In this document: positions 48,201 through 56,535 of the stretch, piece by piece
How the letters are laid out: every line of letters begins with the position of its first letter
How positions within the stretch are numbered: the stretch's first letter is position 1
Origin: Pseudopedobacter saltans DSM 12145
GTDB taxonomy: Bacteria; Bacteroidota; Bacteroidia; Sphingobacteriales; Sphingobacteriaceae
Length of the DNA stretch: 64,000 nt
Direction: 5' to 3'
Assembly (NCBI RefSeq): GCF_000190735.1
Contig: NC_015177.1
Location: 186,001 to 250,000, forward strand
Notes under the pieces: model-generated
Seen by the model: the letters and a program-made list of their open reading frames with translations, nothing else
Told to the model about the DNA's origin: nothing
Database searches by the model: none
Made by a program: the position numbers and the translations under genes

Positions 48201-49807
48201 TACCGGGGCATAAAGTAGATGCTTGGATTGCAAAAACGCGTCACTCTACACCAGGTGTAGGATTAATTTCTCCACCGCCACATCATGATATTTATTCAAT
48301 TGAAGATTTAGCTCAGCTTATTTTCGACATGAAGAATGCGAATAGAAATGCCAGAATTAATGTGAAGTTGGTTTCTAAGGCTGGTGTTGGAACTATAGCT
48401 GCTGGTGTTGCAAAGGCTCATGCCGACGTAATTTTGATAGCTGGGCATGATGGCGGAACGGGTGCTTCGCCAATCAGCTCTATCAAACACGCAGGTTTGC
48501 CGTGGGAGCTTGGTCTGGCAGAAGCTCACCAGACTTTGGTGAAAAATAAGTTAAGAAGCCGTGTTATTTTACAAGCTGACGGACAGCTAAAAACAGGTAG
48601 AGACATTGCAGTTGCAGCTTTATTGGGTGCGGAAGAATGGGGGGTAGCGACGGCGGCTTTGGTAGCGGGCGGTTGTATTATGATGCGAAAATGTCATCTT
48701 AATACTTGTCCGGTAGGTGTTGCGACTCAAGATCCGGAATTGAGGAAATTATTTAGCGGAAAACCGGAGCATATCGTTAACCTGTTCAAATTTATAGCTC
48801 ACGAGTTAAGGGAAATTATGGCAGAGCTTGGATTTAGAACAATAAACGAGATGGTTGGAAAAGCACAATTTCTAAAACGCAAAGAAGGTATAATACACTG
48901 GAAAGCAAAAAAAGTCGATCTATCAGGAATTCTACATCCGGTATCAATTCCAAAAGGAATGACACTTTACAACAGCGAAAAACAGGATCATGGTATAGAC
49001 GGTATCCTGGATTGGCAATTGATTAAAAATGCTGATGAAGCATTGAAATCTAAAACTCCTGTTTTTGGAACTTTTAAAGTAAAAAATACAGATAGGACAA
49101 TAGGTACAATGTTGTCTAATGAGATTGCAAAAATCTATGGTTCAGTTGGGCTTCCGGATAATACAGTGAATTATAAATTCGTAGGATCGGCTGGTCAAAG
49201 TTTCGGAGCTTTTGTTTCAAAGGGTGTTTCTTTTGAGTTGGAAGGAGAGGCTAATGACTATGTGGGAAAAGGACTGTCAGGCGGACAGTTAGCAGTATAT
49301 CCTTCTAAGGAAAGTCATTTTAAAGCTGAAGAGAATATGATTGTTGGTAACGTCATTCTGTATGGGGCAACATCGGGAGAACTTTATGTGAGGGGAATGG
49401 CAGGCGAACGCTTTGCAGTCCGTAATTCCGGAGCAACATCGGTGGTAGAAGGAATTGGAGATCATGGTTGTGAGTATATGACCGGAGGAAGAATCTTGAT
49501 TATAGGTAAAACAGGAAGAAACTTCGCCGCAGGCATGAGCGGAGGAATTGCATGGGTTTACGATGAGTACGCCGATTTTGAATCGAAATGTAATCTGGAG
49601 ATGATTGATCTGGACCCCCTTACTTCAAAAGATGAAGAGGATGTTAAGAAACTATTGCAAAAACACTTTCAATTGACAGGAAGTACTGTTGCAGAAAGGC
49701 TGCTTAAAAATTGGAAAGAAGAATCGGCTAAGTTTATTAAAGTATTTCCTAAAGAATACAAAAGAGTATTGTCTCAACAGGTTGAATTTGAAAAAATAGC
49801 AAGCTAA
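45272..49807 (+). CDS. gltB: glutamate synthase (NADPH) large subunit
   Basis: This 1511-residue enzyme transfers the glutamine amide to 2-oxoglutarate. A 21-residue propeptide precedes the nucleophile Cys22 in HDACGTGF (Ntn amidotransferase). The FMN/synthase domain has GEGGEDELRY, PGEGGQLPGHK and the 3Fe-4S cluster cysteines in CIMMRKCHLNTCPVG. A C-terminal GXGXG domain ends the protein. Two adjacent ATGs (45272, 45275) are possible starts. gltD follows 5 bp later. A TAATTTTG box lies 22 bp upstream. Confidence 0.98.
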   Translation: MMGWFDQRNYGLYDSKFEHDACGTGFITNINGKKSHEIVRNALTILENMEHRGACGCDPDSGDGAGIFTQIPHSFFLEECNNLEINLKEPGHYGVGMMFLPQEALSRKAIVDIITKCAEQLNFEVLGFRKVPVDNSVIGETAKAVEPMVRQVFVSKPAHIKEGDEFERKLYVLRRLITKTVQEEIKEESEYFYFTSFSSRTIVYKGQLTTFQVRQYYKDLQNEKYQSAFGMVHSRFSTNTFPSWKLAQPFRFISHNGEINTLTGNLNWFYAAVKSLVSPCFTKEEMEILLPVIEGDQSDSACLDNIVEVLTHSGRSLPHVMMMLVPEAWDGNEDMDPLKKAFYEYHATLMEPWDGPAALTFTDGVKLIGSILDRNGLRPLRYVITEDNTCIVASEAGVLPIEESQVITKGRLQPGKMFLIDIEQGKIIKDEEIKHQIASRQPYQEWLDNYIIKLEDLPEPRVSFTSLGREAVHRYQKVFGYSREDVDMIIKPMALDGKEPIGSMGTDVPLAVLSNKPQHLSSYFKQFFAQVTNPPIDPIRERLVMSLATFIGNNGNILAEDKKHCHCVSIKHPILNNAELEKLRSIDTGSFNAKTLQTYFTVDGKDGSLERGLERLCRYAEDAVNDNFEVIILSDRAIDSEHAPIPSLLAVSAVHHHLIKKGLRGAIGLVVEAGDVWEVHHFACLLAFGATAINPYLALASIEALQQDGKIAKDISREKLVYNYTKSVCDGLLKIFSKMGISTLQSYHGSQIFEILGINKDVVDKYFVGGISRIEGLNLDDIAREALNKHVNGFKASDDEVSLLTEGGIYQWKRKGEAHLFNPETVHLLQLATRTDNYDVYKKYAALVNNQNEKIYTLRGLMDFAQHRESISLEEVEPIENIMKRFATGAMSFGSISHEAHSTLAIAMNRIGGMSNTGEGGEDELRYQPLANGDSMRSAIKQVASGRFGVTINYLTNADEIQIKMAQGAKPGEGGQLPGHKVDAWIAKTRHSTPGVGLISPPPHHDIYSIEDLAQLIFDMKNANRNARINVKLVSKAGVGTIAAGVAKAHADVILIAGHDGGTGASPISSIKHAGLPWELGLAEAHQTLVKNKLRSRVILQADGQLKTGRDIAVAALLGAEEWGVATAALVAGGCIMMRKCHLNTCPVGVATQDPELRKLFSGKPEHIVNLFKFIAHELREIMAELGFRTINEMVGKAQFLKRKEGIIHWKAKKVDLSGILHPVSIPKGMTLYNSEKQDHGIDGILDWQLIKNADEALKSKTPVFGTFKVKNTDRTIGTMLSNEIAKIYGSVGLPDNTVNYKFVGSAGQSFGAFVSKGVSFELEGEANDYVGKGLSGGQLAVYPSKESHFKAEENMIVGNVILYGATSGELYVRGMAGERFAVRNSGATSVVEGIGDHGCEYMTGGRILIIGKTGRNFAAGMSGGIAWVYDEYADFESKCNLEMIDLDPLTSKDEEDVKKLLQKHFQLTGSTVAERLLKNWKEESAKFIKVFPKEYKRVLSQQVEFEKIAS

Positions 49808-49812
49808 GAATT

Positions 49813-51291
49813 ATGGGAAAGCCAACAGGATTTAAAGAATTCGGGAGGGAACTCCCTAAAAAAATAGAAGTAAAGGAACGGATAAAGCATTACGATGAGT
49901 TTATCGGCTCTTACAGCGAAGAGCAATTAAATGCTCAATCCGCAAGATGCATGAATTGTGGTATCCCATTTTGTCATTCTGGTTGTCCATTAGGGAATGT
50001 GATTCCAGAATTTAACGATGCCGTGTATAATGGTGAGTGGGAGGAGGCATACAGAATTTTAAGCTCTACGAATAATTTTCCTGAGTTTACCGGTAGGATA
50101 TGTCCTGCGCCCTGCGAATCTGCTTGTGTGTTGGGAATCAATAGACCGGCAGTAGCTATAGAGGAAATAGAAAAGCATATTATAGAAATAGCTTTTTCTA
50201 AAGGTTTTGTAAAGCCAAATAAATCTTTTATAAAAACAGGAAAAAGAGTAGCTATTATAGGCTCGGGTCCTGCTGGTTTGGCTGCGGCTGCACAATTAAA
50301 TAAAGCCGGACATGACGTTACAGTTTACGAACGTGACGATCATCCAGGTGGTTTATTAAGATATGGAATCCCTGATTTCAAATTGGACAAGAAAATTGTG
50401 GAACGTCGCATTTCCTTAATGGAAGAAAGTGGTGTCGCGTTCGTTTGCAATACAGAAATTGGAAAGGATATCGAAGCAAAAGAATTAGTGAAAGAGTATG
50501 ACGCGGTTCTTTTGGCAGGTGGCTCGATGGCACCTCGTGAAATGCCAATTCCGGGAAGAGACTTGAAAGGTATTCATCACGCTATGGATTTCCTGAGGCA
50601 GTCTAATAAAAAGATCAGTGGGATAGGTTTTGATGATGAAGAAATTCTCGCAACTGGAAAAGATGTCATTGTTATAGGAGCCGGAGATACAGGTTCAGAC
50701 TGTATTGGTACAGCTAATCGTCAGACTGCAAAATCTATAGTACAATTCGATAGAAATGTTATGGCTCCGCTGGAAAGGCCGGTTTATCAGCCATGGCCAG
50801 AAGTTCCGAAACTGTCCAAACTTTCATCTTCTCAGGAAGAAGGTGTCGAGCGCCGGTTTACAATAGTAGCCAAAGAGTTTGTAGGGGATGACTTGGGGCA
50901 GGTAACTGGAGTGAAAGTGATTGATTTGGAGTGGGATTTGGAGCCAAGCGGTAAACCGATTAAGTCTAAAGTAGTAGAAGGTTCTGAGAGAATTTTGCCG
51001 GCACAATTGGTATTGTTAGCCTTAGGTTTTGCAAATCCGATTTACGAAGGTATGTTAGAACAACTTGATGTAGAATTGGACAGCAGAAAGAATGTGTCGG
51101 CTACAGAAAAGGATTATAAAACCAGTGTAGACAAAGTATTCGCAGCGGGAGATATGAGAAGAGGACAGTCTTTAGTAGTTTGGGCGATTTCCGAAGGTAG
51201 AGAAGCTGCCAGAGAAATTGATAAGTATCTAATGGGGTATTCTAAACTGGAGAGTAAGGACGGTGTGGATGTCTTTGCAGACGTTTTTTGA
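49813..51291 (+). CDS. gltD: glutamate synthase small subunit
   Basis: This 492-residue FAD/NADPH subunit supplies electrons to GltB. N-terminal cysteines for two 4Fe-4S clusters appear in [16 protein letters not shown] and [12 protein letters not shown]. The FAD Rossmann motif is [16 protein letters not shown] and the NADPH motif is [13 protein letters not shown]. The C-terminal FAD contact ([15 protein letters not shown]) is complete. It follows gltB by 5 bp in one operon, ending at a strong terminator. Confidence 0.98.
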   Translation: MGKPTGFKEFGRELPKKIEVKERIKHYDEFIGSYSEEQLNAQSARCMNCGIPFCHSGCPLGNVIPEFNDAVYNGEWEEAYRILSSTNNFPEFTGRICPAPCESACVLGINRPAVAIEEIEKHIIEIAFSKGFVKPNKSFIKTGKRVAIIGSGPAGLAAAAQLNKAGHDVTVYERDDHPGGLLRYGIPDFKLDKKIVERRISLMEESGVAFVCNTEIGKDIEAKELVKEYDAVLLAGGSMAPREMPIPGRDLKGIHHAMDFLRQSNKKISGIGFDDEEILATGKDVIVIGAGDTGSDCIGTANRQTAKSIVQFDRNVMAPLERPVYQPWPEVPKLSKLSSSQEEGVERRFTIVAKEFVGDDLGQVTGVKVIDLEWDLEPSGKPIKSKVVEGSERILPAQLVLLALGFANPIYEGMLEQLDVELDSRKNVSATEKDYKTSVDKVFAAGDMRRGQSLVVWAISEGREAAREIDKYLMGYSKLESKDGVDVFADVF

Positions 51292-51314
51292 ACAACCTAA
51301 ACATAAATAAACCC

Positions 51315-51347
51315 GGGTTTACCAATAAAAAAGGTAAACCCTTTTTT
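51315..51347 (+). terminator. intrinsic terminator after gltBD
   Basis: A 9-bp perfect stem (GGGTTTACC with GGTAAACCC) has a 9-nt loop and six T. The T tract overlaps the stop codon of the convergent gene at 51346. Confidence 0.92.
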
Positions 51348-52005
51348 ATTTCTCTGACGGATTTTTCTTTTTATTAAGCAGCTTTTCTACAAAAGCTTTC
51401 TGTCTTTCATCCTTTGTTTTTTGTTGTTTTGCGGTTAGTAGCCAAATAAGATATTCTTTTTTGTTCGTATAGCTAAGGCTGTCAAAAAAGTTCTTTGCTT
51501 CTGGTATTGGCTGCAATAAAGCTTCCAAATAATCAGGAAGTTTTATAATTCTATTTTTAACGTCTATAAATTCACCAAGCTCATTTTTCGCAATCGATTC
51601 ATTGCTAGATCCAGATACTTTAACAGCTGCAATAGGTTTTATCTGTAACGCCGTCCAGTTTTTATCGACGGCAATAGACGCAACTGGTCTCAACCCATAT
51701 TTCTCCAAATCCTTCCAGGAGGACATCATTTCCAGATCAGTGGGAATACCAGAAGTTTTTTTTGGGTAGCAAATCCAGAACAATGTTGTTGCAGACAGGT
51801 CGGATTGAAGTTTGTCTATCGCACTATATAACTCATCGCTATTTTTTGCAAACAGTATAATAACATCCTGGTTTTTTTCAGAACTGACAATATCGAAATT
51901 CTTTTCAACCTCATTAATGAAATCTAAAAATTTAAGAGGAGCATTTTGGATAAATACTTTTTGACCTGATTTGATTTTTAGTTTTTTTATTAATGATTGG
52001 TCCAT
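51346..52005 (-). CDS. DUF3052 - OmdA (YdeI) fusion protein
   Basis: This 219-residue protein joins two small domains. Residues 1-125 resemble DUF3052 (KLKIKSGQKVFIQNAP, TLFWICYPKKTSGIPTD). Residues about 130-215 match the OmdA/YdeI family linked to bacteriocin tolerance (IIKLPDYLEALLQPIPEAKNFFDSL, KKEYLIWLLTAKQQKTKDER). No signal peptide. It follows the TrmH-like gene by 4 bp, so the two are co-transcribed. Biochemical function unknown; the second domain recurs in the gene at 55952. Confidence 0.85.
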   Translation of the reverse strand: MDQSLIKKLKIKSGQKVFIQNAPLKFLDFINEVEKNFDIVSSEKNQDVIILFAKNSDELYSAIDKLQSDLSATTLFWICYPKKTSGIPTDLEMMSSWKDLEKYGLRPVASIAVDKNWTALQIKPIAAVKVSGSSNESIAKNELGEFIDVKNRIIKLPDYLEALLQPIPEAKNFFDSLSYTNKKEYLIWLLTAKQQKTKDERQKAFVEKLLNKKKNPSEK

Positions 52006-52009
52006 GTTT

Positions 52010-52540
52010 TTATTTATTTAGTTTCGAGAAAAAATCCCACAGTACAATGCCTGTACTAATCACGATATTGAAAGAATGTTTGGTTCCAAACTGGGGGATT
52101 TCTATGCAGGTGTCAATCTGTTTCATCACTTCTTCACTCACGCCATTTACTTCATTTCCGAAGAATAAAGCAAATTTTTGGTCTTTTTTTGGTTCAAAAT
52201 CTAGCAGACTTATGCTGTTTTCCGCTTGTTCTATGGCGATAATTTGATAGCCATTTTCTTTTAAATCAGCGACTGCATCAGCTACATTAGCGAAATATTG
52301 CCAATCTATAGACTGTGTTGCTCCGAGAGCAGTTTTCTCAATTTCCCGATGTGGAGGTTGTGCGGTAATTCCACATAGGTACAGCGCATCTACAGCAAAA
52401 CCATCAGCTGTTCTAAAAGCAGAACCCACATTGTGCAAGCTTCTTACATTATCTAAAACAACGACAATTGGCAATTTATCCTGATTCTTAAATTCTTCTA
52501 CGGAAGGACGATTCAATTCATCCAGCTTCAGCTTTCTCAT
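52010..52540 (-). CDS. TrmH/SpoU-family RNA 2'-O-methyltransferase
   Basis: This 176-residue SPOUT-fold methyltransferase has the three motifs VVLDNVRSLHNVGSAFRTAD (motif 1), LFFGNEVNGVSEEV (motif 2) and IPQFGTKHSFNIVISTGIVLWDF (motif 3), forming the knot that binds S-adenosylmethionine. There is no N-terminal extension, so the target (tRNA or rRNA ribose) is undefined. It is divergent from the helicase gene at 52600 with 59 bp between. A TATCTTTG box ends 4 nt before its ATG. Confidence 0.92.
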   Translation of the reverse strand: MRKLKLDELNRPSVEEFKNQDKLPIVVVLDNVRSLHNVGSAFRTADGFAVDALYLCGITAQPPHREIEKTALGATQSIDWQYFANVADAVADLKENGYQIIAIEQAENSISLLDFEPKKDQKFALFFGNEVNGVSEEVMKQIDTCIEIPQFGTKHSFNIVISTGIVLWDFFSKLNK

Positions 52541-52544
52541 GTCG

Positions 52545-52552
52545 CAAAGATA
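52545..52552 (-). promoter_or_regulatory. TAnnTTTG (-7) box 4 nt before the TrmH-like ATG
   Basis: The complement reads TATCTTTG, CGAC, ATG. It sits in the 59-bp spacer shared with the divergent helicase gene. Confidence 0.6.
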
Positions 52553-52587
52553 ATCAGCATGATGCTGTATATCCTATTATATTTCTT

Positions 52588-52595
52588 GATATTTG
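52588..52595 (+). promoter_or_regulatory. near-consensus -7 box 4 nt before the DbpA-like ATG
   Basis: GATATTTG (one mismatch to TAnnTTTG), CAGC, ATG. The spacing is the same as in the exact cases, but the box is imperfect. Confidence 0.4.
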
Positions 52596-52599
52596 CAGC

Positions 52600-53919
52600 A
52601 TGATAGAAAAGTTAAGTCCATTTTTACAGAACATTGGGATTACGCAATTGAATGAAATGCAGTTGGAAGCAATAACTGCTTTAGAGAAAAACAAAAATTT
52701 ATTGTTATTGTCCCCAACAGGTTCTGGCAAGACATTGGCTTTTTTATTACCACTTTTCTTACGATTGGATGTGGATAGGAAGGGAGTACAGGCTATTGTC
52801 GTTGTTCCGTCCAGAGAGTTGGCCTTGCAGATTGAACAGGTTTTTAAAGCATTACAAACAGGCTTAAAGGTAACCTGTTGTTACGGTGGGCATTCTGCAA
52901 AAATAGAAGCCAGCAGCCTTTTGAATGATGCGCCAACGTTAATTATTGCCACTCCGGGAAGATTAGCATTCCATATCAGGGAAGGGAATTTTGATGTTTC
53001 CAGCGTAAGGAATCTGGCTTTAGATGAGTTTGATAAATCTTTGGAATTGGGGTTTGAAGAGGAGATTACTTTCATAGTGGATGAACTGTTCAAGGTAGAC
53101 GGGATGATTTTGACATCAGCAACTCAATTTGAAGAATTACCTGCATTTATTGCCTCACGGGAGTTCTTTACGCTAAGTTTTTTGAAAAATGAAGAGCATA
53201 AACCAAGTTTTACAACCGAGATTATCCAATGTAAGTCTAAAGATAAATTGAGGGCACTGCTGCAATTGCTTTGTAAATATCCCAACGAATCTACTTTGGT
53301 GTTTTGCAACTTTAGGGAAGCTACGGAGCGCGTTTATGATATGCTGACCGATAAGGGAATTTCGGCCGTAGTTTATCACGGTGGCTTAGATCAGCAAGAG
53401 CGTGAAAAGGCTTTAATGAAGTTTAGAAATGGAACTTCTTCTGTTATTGTAAATACTGATTTGGCTTCCAGGGGATTAGATATTCCTGATGTGCAACATG
53501 TTATTCACTATCAACTTCCGTTAAATGAGGAATCTTTTATCCATCGGAATGGAAGGACAGGAAGGATGAAAGCAGAGGGACTTGTACATTTATTGTTATC
53601 GGAAGAAGAATATAAGCCTGAATATATTACAGATTATACTGAAACAGATTTTGAAGAAAAGGAGTTACCGCTGCCTTCTGCAACAAATTGGATCACTTTT
53701 TATATCGCTGCGGGTAAAAAAGACAAGATTTCAAAAATGGATATTGCAGGGCTTTTCTATAAAAAGGCATTTCTGGAAAGGGATGATCTGGGGATGATTA
53801 CTTTGCAAGATAAAATGTCTTATGTAGCTGTCAAGAGAGATAAAGCGAGGGAAGCTTTATCTAAAGTTAAAAATGAAAAGATAAAAGGCAAGAAATACAG
53901 AATTGGAATAGATGGCTGA
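52600..53919 (+). CDS. DbpA-like DEAD-box RNA helicase with DEFD motif II
   Basis: This 439-residue helicase has motif I SPTGSGKT, Ia PSRELA, motif II LALDEFDKS where the usual DEAD reads DEFD, motif III TSATQ, and VI HRNGRTGR. The C-terminal residues about 365-439 resemble the DbpA RNA-binding domain (ITFYIAAGKKDKISKMDIAG), which in E. coli targets 23S rRNA. The altered box keeps the catalytic Asp and Glu. It is a single gene with a divergent TrmH-like neighbour, so both may act on ribosomal RNA. Confidence 0.92.
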   Translation: MIEKLSPFLQNIGITQLNEMQLEAITALEKNKNLLLLSPTGSGKTLAFLLPLFLRLDVDRKGVQAIVVVPSRELALQIEQVFKALQTGLKVTCCYGGHSAKIEASSLLNDAPTLIIATPGRLAFHIREGNFDVSSVRNLALDEFDKSLELGFEEEITFIVDELFKVDGMILTSATQFEELPAFIASREFFTLSFLKNEEHKPSFTTEIIQCKSKDKLRALLQLLCKYPNESTLVFCNFREATERVYDMLTDKGISAVVYHGGLDQQEREKALMKFRNGTSSVIVNTDLASRGLDIPDVQHVIHYQLPLNEESFIHRNGRTGRMKAEGLVHLLLSEEEYKPEYITDYTETDFEEKELPLPSATNWITFYIAAGKKDKISKMDIAGLFYKKAFLERDDLGMITLQDKMSYVAVKRDKAREALSKVKNEKIKGKKYRIGIDG

Positions 53920-53942
53920 TTTTAATATTGTCGAATTCTGCA

Positions 53943-54250
53943 TTATACCATATTGGTAGTTAAGTCTATATATTCAAGTAATTGAACTTTATGCGAATTG
54001 TTCAGTCCACTTTCGTCTCTGCTTTTTTGAAATTCTAAGAATGAAGCGTTATTTAAAGCCTGATTTTGTATATTCTCATTTTCATAGTTTGATATATGTA
54101 CGAAGGTTATTCCATCTTTGTCTAAAAAAAAAACTGTAATCAAATTTTGAGTTCCAGTGCTTCAAAGTCTTTGAGGAATTTCTGAATATTTGATTTGTTT
54201 TCAGTCACAAATTCTGGTTTTACCTAATAGGCTACTATTACATTTATCAT
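53943..54250 (-). pseudogene. broken ABM-type monooxygenase-like gene
   Basis: Reading from ATG 54250: MINVIVAY, a TAG at codon 9, then VKPEFVTENKSNIQKFLKDF and EAL. A 1-nt loss near 54151-54157 (CTGGAAC where one extra G restores the frame) links this to GTQNLITVFFLDKDGITFVH in the next frame, ending at 53943. The restored product is about 102 residues and resembles small antibiotic-biosynthesis-monooxygenase-like proteins (DG-x-TFVH motif). Two independent lesions argue for a decaying gene rather than one sequencing error. Confidence 0.72.
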
Positions 54251-54309
54251 TGGGATCAGACGGAATTGAAATTTGACAAAGATGTATTAAATTAAATAAG
54301 TCCAATAAA

Positions 54310-54867
54310 TTAAATAGTCTGAAATTTATCCAGCCAGTTTTCATAAGCGTTGATGAAATTCTGGAGAAAGTCTTTTGTATTTGCTGCCAAATTTCCGGCT
54401 TCATCGAATAAGTTGCGCGCATTGCCGATATAGGCTTCGGGTTGTGGCATCATTGGGACATTTAAAAAGACCATAGACTGGCGCAAATGATGATTGGCGC
54501 CAAATGCACCCAAGGCACCGGGAGAAACGCTTACTACTGCACCCGGCTTTCCTGCCCAACAGTTTTGTCCATAAGGTCGTGAAGCTACGTCTAAAGCATT
54601 CTTCAACACCCCCGGGACGCTTCGATTATATTCGGGTGTGAAAAATAGAAAGCCATCTGAATTTTTAATTTTATTTCTGAATTGTACCCACTCTTGAGGC
54701 GGATTGCCCTGATCAAGATCCTCATTGTAATGTGTTAATTGACCAATTTCTAAAATCTCCAATTCTAAATTAGATGGAGCGATTTTGATAACCTCTTTGG
54801 CGATTTTTTTATTGAATGAGCCTGCTCTGAGACTACCTACCAATACTGATATTTTCTTTTTAGACAT
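54310..54867 (-). CDS. NADPH-dependent FMN reductase
   Basis: This 185-residue flavodoxin-like protein begins KKKISVLVGSLRAGSFNKKIA (FMN phosphate loop GSLRAGSFNK) and has FFTPEYNRSVPGVLKNALD, the family hallmark, followed by PGAVVSVSPGALGAFGAN. It likely reduces quinones, azo compounds or chromate with NAD(P)H; the substrate is not determined. Soluble. It has the broken monooxygenase gene downstream; no operon partner is evident. Confidence 0.92.
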   Translation of the reverse strand: MSKKKISVLVGSLRAGSFNKKIAKEVIKIAPSNLELEILEIGQLTHYNEDLDQGNPPQEWVQFRNKIKNSDGFLFFTPEYNRSVPGVLKNALDVASRPYGQNCWAGKPGAVVSVSPGALGAFGANHHLRQSMVFLNVPMMPQPEAYIGNARNLFDEAGNLAANTKDFLQNFINAYENWLDKFQTI

Positions 54868-54986
54868 TTTGTTGTTTTTAAGCGAATTTCAAAGATTTCC
54901 GGGTAGTTAAATAATCATTTGAAAAAATTCTAACAAAATCGCTGCCACAAACAAGAAACTTAATCTAGGTACGGCTTTTTCCACAT

Positions 54987-55862
54987 CTATTTAGCAAATC
55001 TCTTTGTACCTGCCACACAAAGAATTACTCCAAGTGTAACAGCTAGCATACCTATACTTACTTTTTCATGAAGTAGCAGTGCCGCTAAAGCCAAACCTAA
55101 AAGAGGTTGCAATAACTGCAGTTGTCCTACTGTTGCGGTTCCTCCCTGGGCTAAGCCCCGATACCAAAAAATGAAACCGATAAACATGCTGAACAACGAA
55201 ATATATGATAAGCTGATCCAGGCTCCTGTGCTAATACCTGTGAATGATGCAGGTGAAAAAATAAACATGAGAGGTAGCATTATAGGAAATGATAATACCA
55301 ATGCCCAGGAGATGACCTGCCAGCCACCCAATGTTTTTGTAAGTTTTGCTCCTTCGGCATAACCCAGTCCGCAAAGTATTATCGCCGCAATCATCAGGAT
55401 ATCACCTATTGGAGAAGACGTAAGCCCTTGTGCTGCCGAATAACCCACAACTAAAAGACTGCCAATAACAGAGAAAATCCAGAATGTGGGCCGCGGGCGC
55501 TCACCTCCTCGGATAATACCAAATATAGCTGTAGCCATAGGTAGTATGCCTAAGAAGACAATGGAATGGGCAGAGGTTATATATTGCAACGCCAATGCTG
55601 TTAGTAAGGGAAAGCCTACTACCACACCAAGAGCAACAATAAGCAGGGGTAGAATATGCTTTCGGGCCGGGCGTTTCTCTCTAAAAATTAATAAGGCGAT
55701 AAGAGCAAGTATTCCTGCAATTGAGGCTCTGACAACGGTTAAAAATACCGGATTGAATTCTAATACCGCTACTCTGGTAGCGGGTAAAGAACCACTGAAT
55801 AATACTACACCGATAGAACCATTTAGCCAACCTCTTGTCGAGTTTTCTTTTACTTTACTCAT
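54987..55862 (-). CDS. EamA/DMT-family transporter
   Basis: The start at ATG 55862 (MSKVKENSTRGWLNG) gives 291 residues; a TTG 6 bp upstream is inside the promoter box. About ten hydrophobic helices form two EamA repeats, with typical segments FNPVFLTVVRASIAGILALIA and LLQPLLGLALAALLLHEKVS. Members export amino acids or metabolites; cargo is unknown. Inner membrane. A TATTTTTG box ends 3 nt before the ATG. Confidence 0.9.
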   Translation of the reverse strand: MSKVKENSTRGWLNGSIGVVLFSGSLPATRVAVLEFNPVFLTVVRASIAGILALIALLIFREKRPARKHILPLLIVALGVVVGFPLLTALALQYITSAHSIVFLGILPMATAIFGIIRGGERPRPTFWIFSVIGSLLVVGYSAAQGLTSSPIGDILMIAAIILCGLGYAEGAKLTKTLGGWQVISWALVLSFPIMLPLMFIFSPASFTGISTGAWISLSYISLFSMFIGFIFWYRGLAQGGTATVGQLQLLQPLLGLALAALLLHEKVSIGMLAVTLGVILCVAGTKRFAK

Positions 55863-55865
55863 GTT

Positions 55866-55873
55866 CAAAAATA
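55866..55873 (-). promoter_or_regulatory. TAnnTTTG (-7) box 3 nt before the EamA transporter ATG
   Basis: The complement reads TATTTTTG, AAC, ATG. Combined with the SRP RNA spacing it predicts a leaderless transcript and favours ATG 55862. Confidence 0.55.
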
Positions 55874-55951
55874 AAAAACAATATTTGGTAATGGTTCTTT
55901 AGCTCTGGATAATATTATTCTAAAAATGAATAATTTGGTAAGAAGCTCTCC

Positions 55952-56533
55952 TTAATCATCAATTCCCTTTCCATCCAAAATGTGCTGATGGTATTTTTCT
56001 ATCCTGATTTCCCGTGTTTTGGATTGTTTAGCCTGATTGAAATAAAACAGATATCCTTTCTGGCGTCCGGGAGTTAAGGAATAAAAGGCTTTGTTCAGTA
56101 CTTCATCTTCATCAAGAGCCTTTTGGAATTCGGGAGGAATAGGATAGTCTGATACTTTTTTCATTTCTATTTTCTTACCCGCTCTTTCTATTTCAACTGC
56201 TTCTGTGATATATTCTCTGATAAAGGGACTCAGTTTTATGATCTCCGTAATATTGGTGAATCTTATTTGTCTGGCAGACTGTACATTCTCTGTTTGCTGT
56301 ATTAAAATGTTTTTGGTGTCTTTCAGTAAAGCACCTTTGTGGAATAGCAGGGCACAATAATATTTAAACCCATGGATTAGCACAACGTTTTTTCCTTCGA
56401 AAGTATAGCAGGGATGCATCCATTTAAAATCTTCTTCGAGGGATTTATTCTGGCCGATGATTTCCCGCAATAGGCGAAATTCTTCATTCCATTTTTTTGC
56501 CTTTTCAAAAAAGTGTTCTGCTTGTATGTTCAT
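55952..56533 (-). CDS. DUF1801/YdeI (OmdA) family protein
   Basis: This 193-residue soluble protein has a DUF1801-like domain (EDFKWMHPCYTFEGKNVVLIHG, YYCALLFHKGALLKD) and a C-terminal OmdA segment (PPEFQKALDEDEVLNKAFYSLTPG, KGYLFYFNQAKQSKTREIRI). E. coli-type YdeI relatives are linked to peptide tolerance; the mechanism is unknown. It is the last gene of the arsR-SRPBCC-DoxX operon, 2 bp after DoxX. It shares its second domain with the fusion protein at 51346. Confidence 0.88.
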   Translation of the reverse strand: MNIQAEHFFEKAKKWNEEFRLLREIIGQNKSLEEDFKWMHPCYTFEGKNVVLIHGFKYYCALLFHKGALLKDTKNILIQQTENVQSARQIRFTNITEIIKLSPFIREYITEAVEIERAGKKIEMKKVSDYPIPPEFQKALDEDEVLNKAFYSLTPGRQKGYLFYFNQAKQSKTREIRIEKYHQHILDGKGIDD

Positions 56534-56535
56534 GA

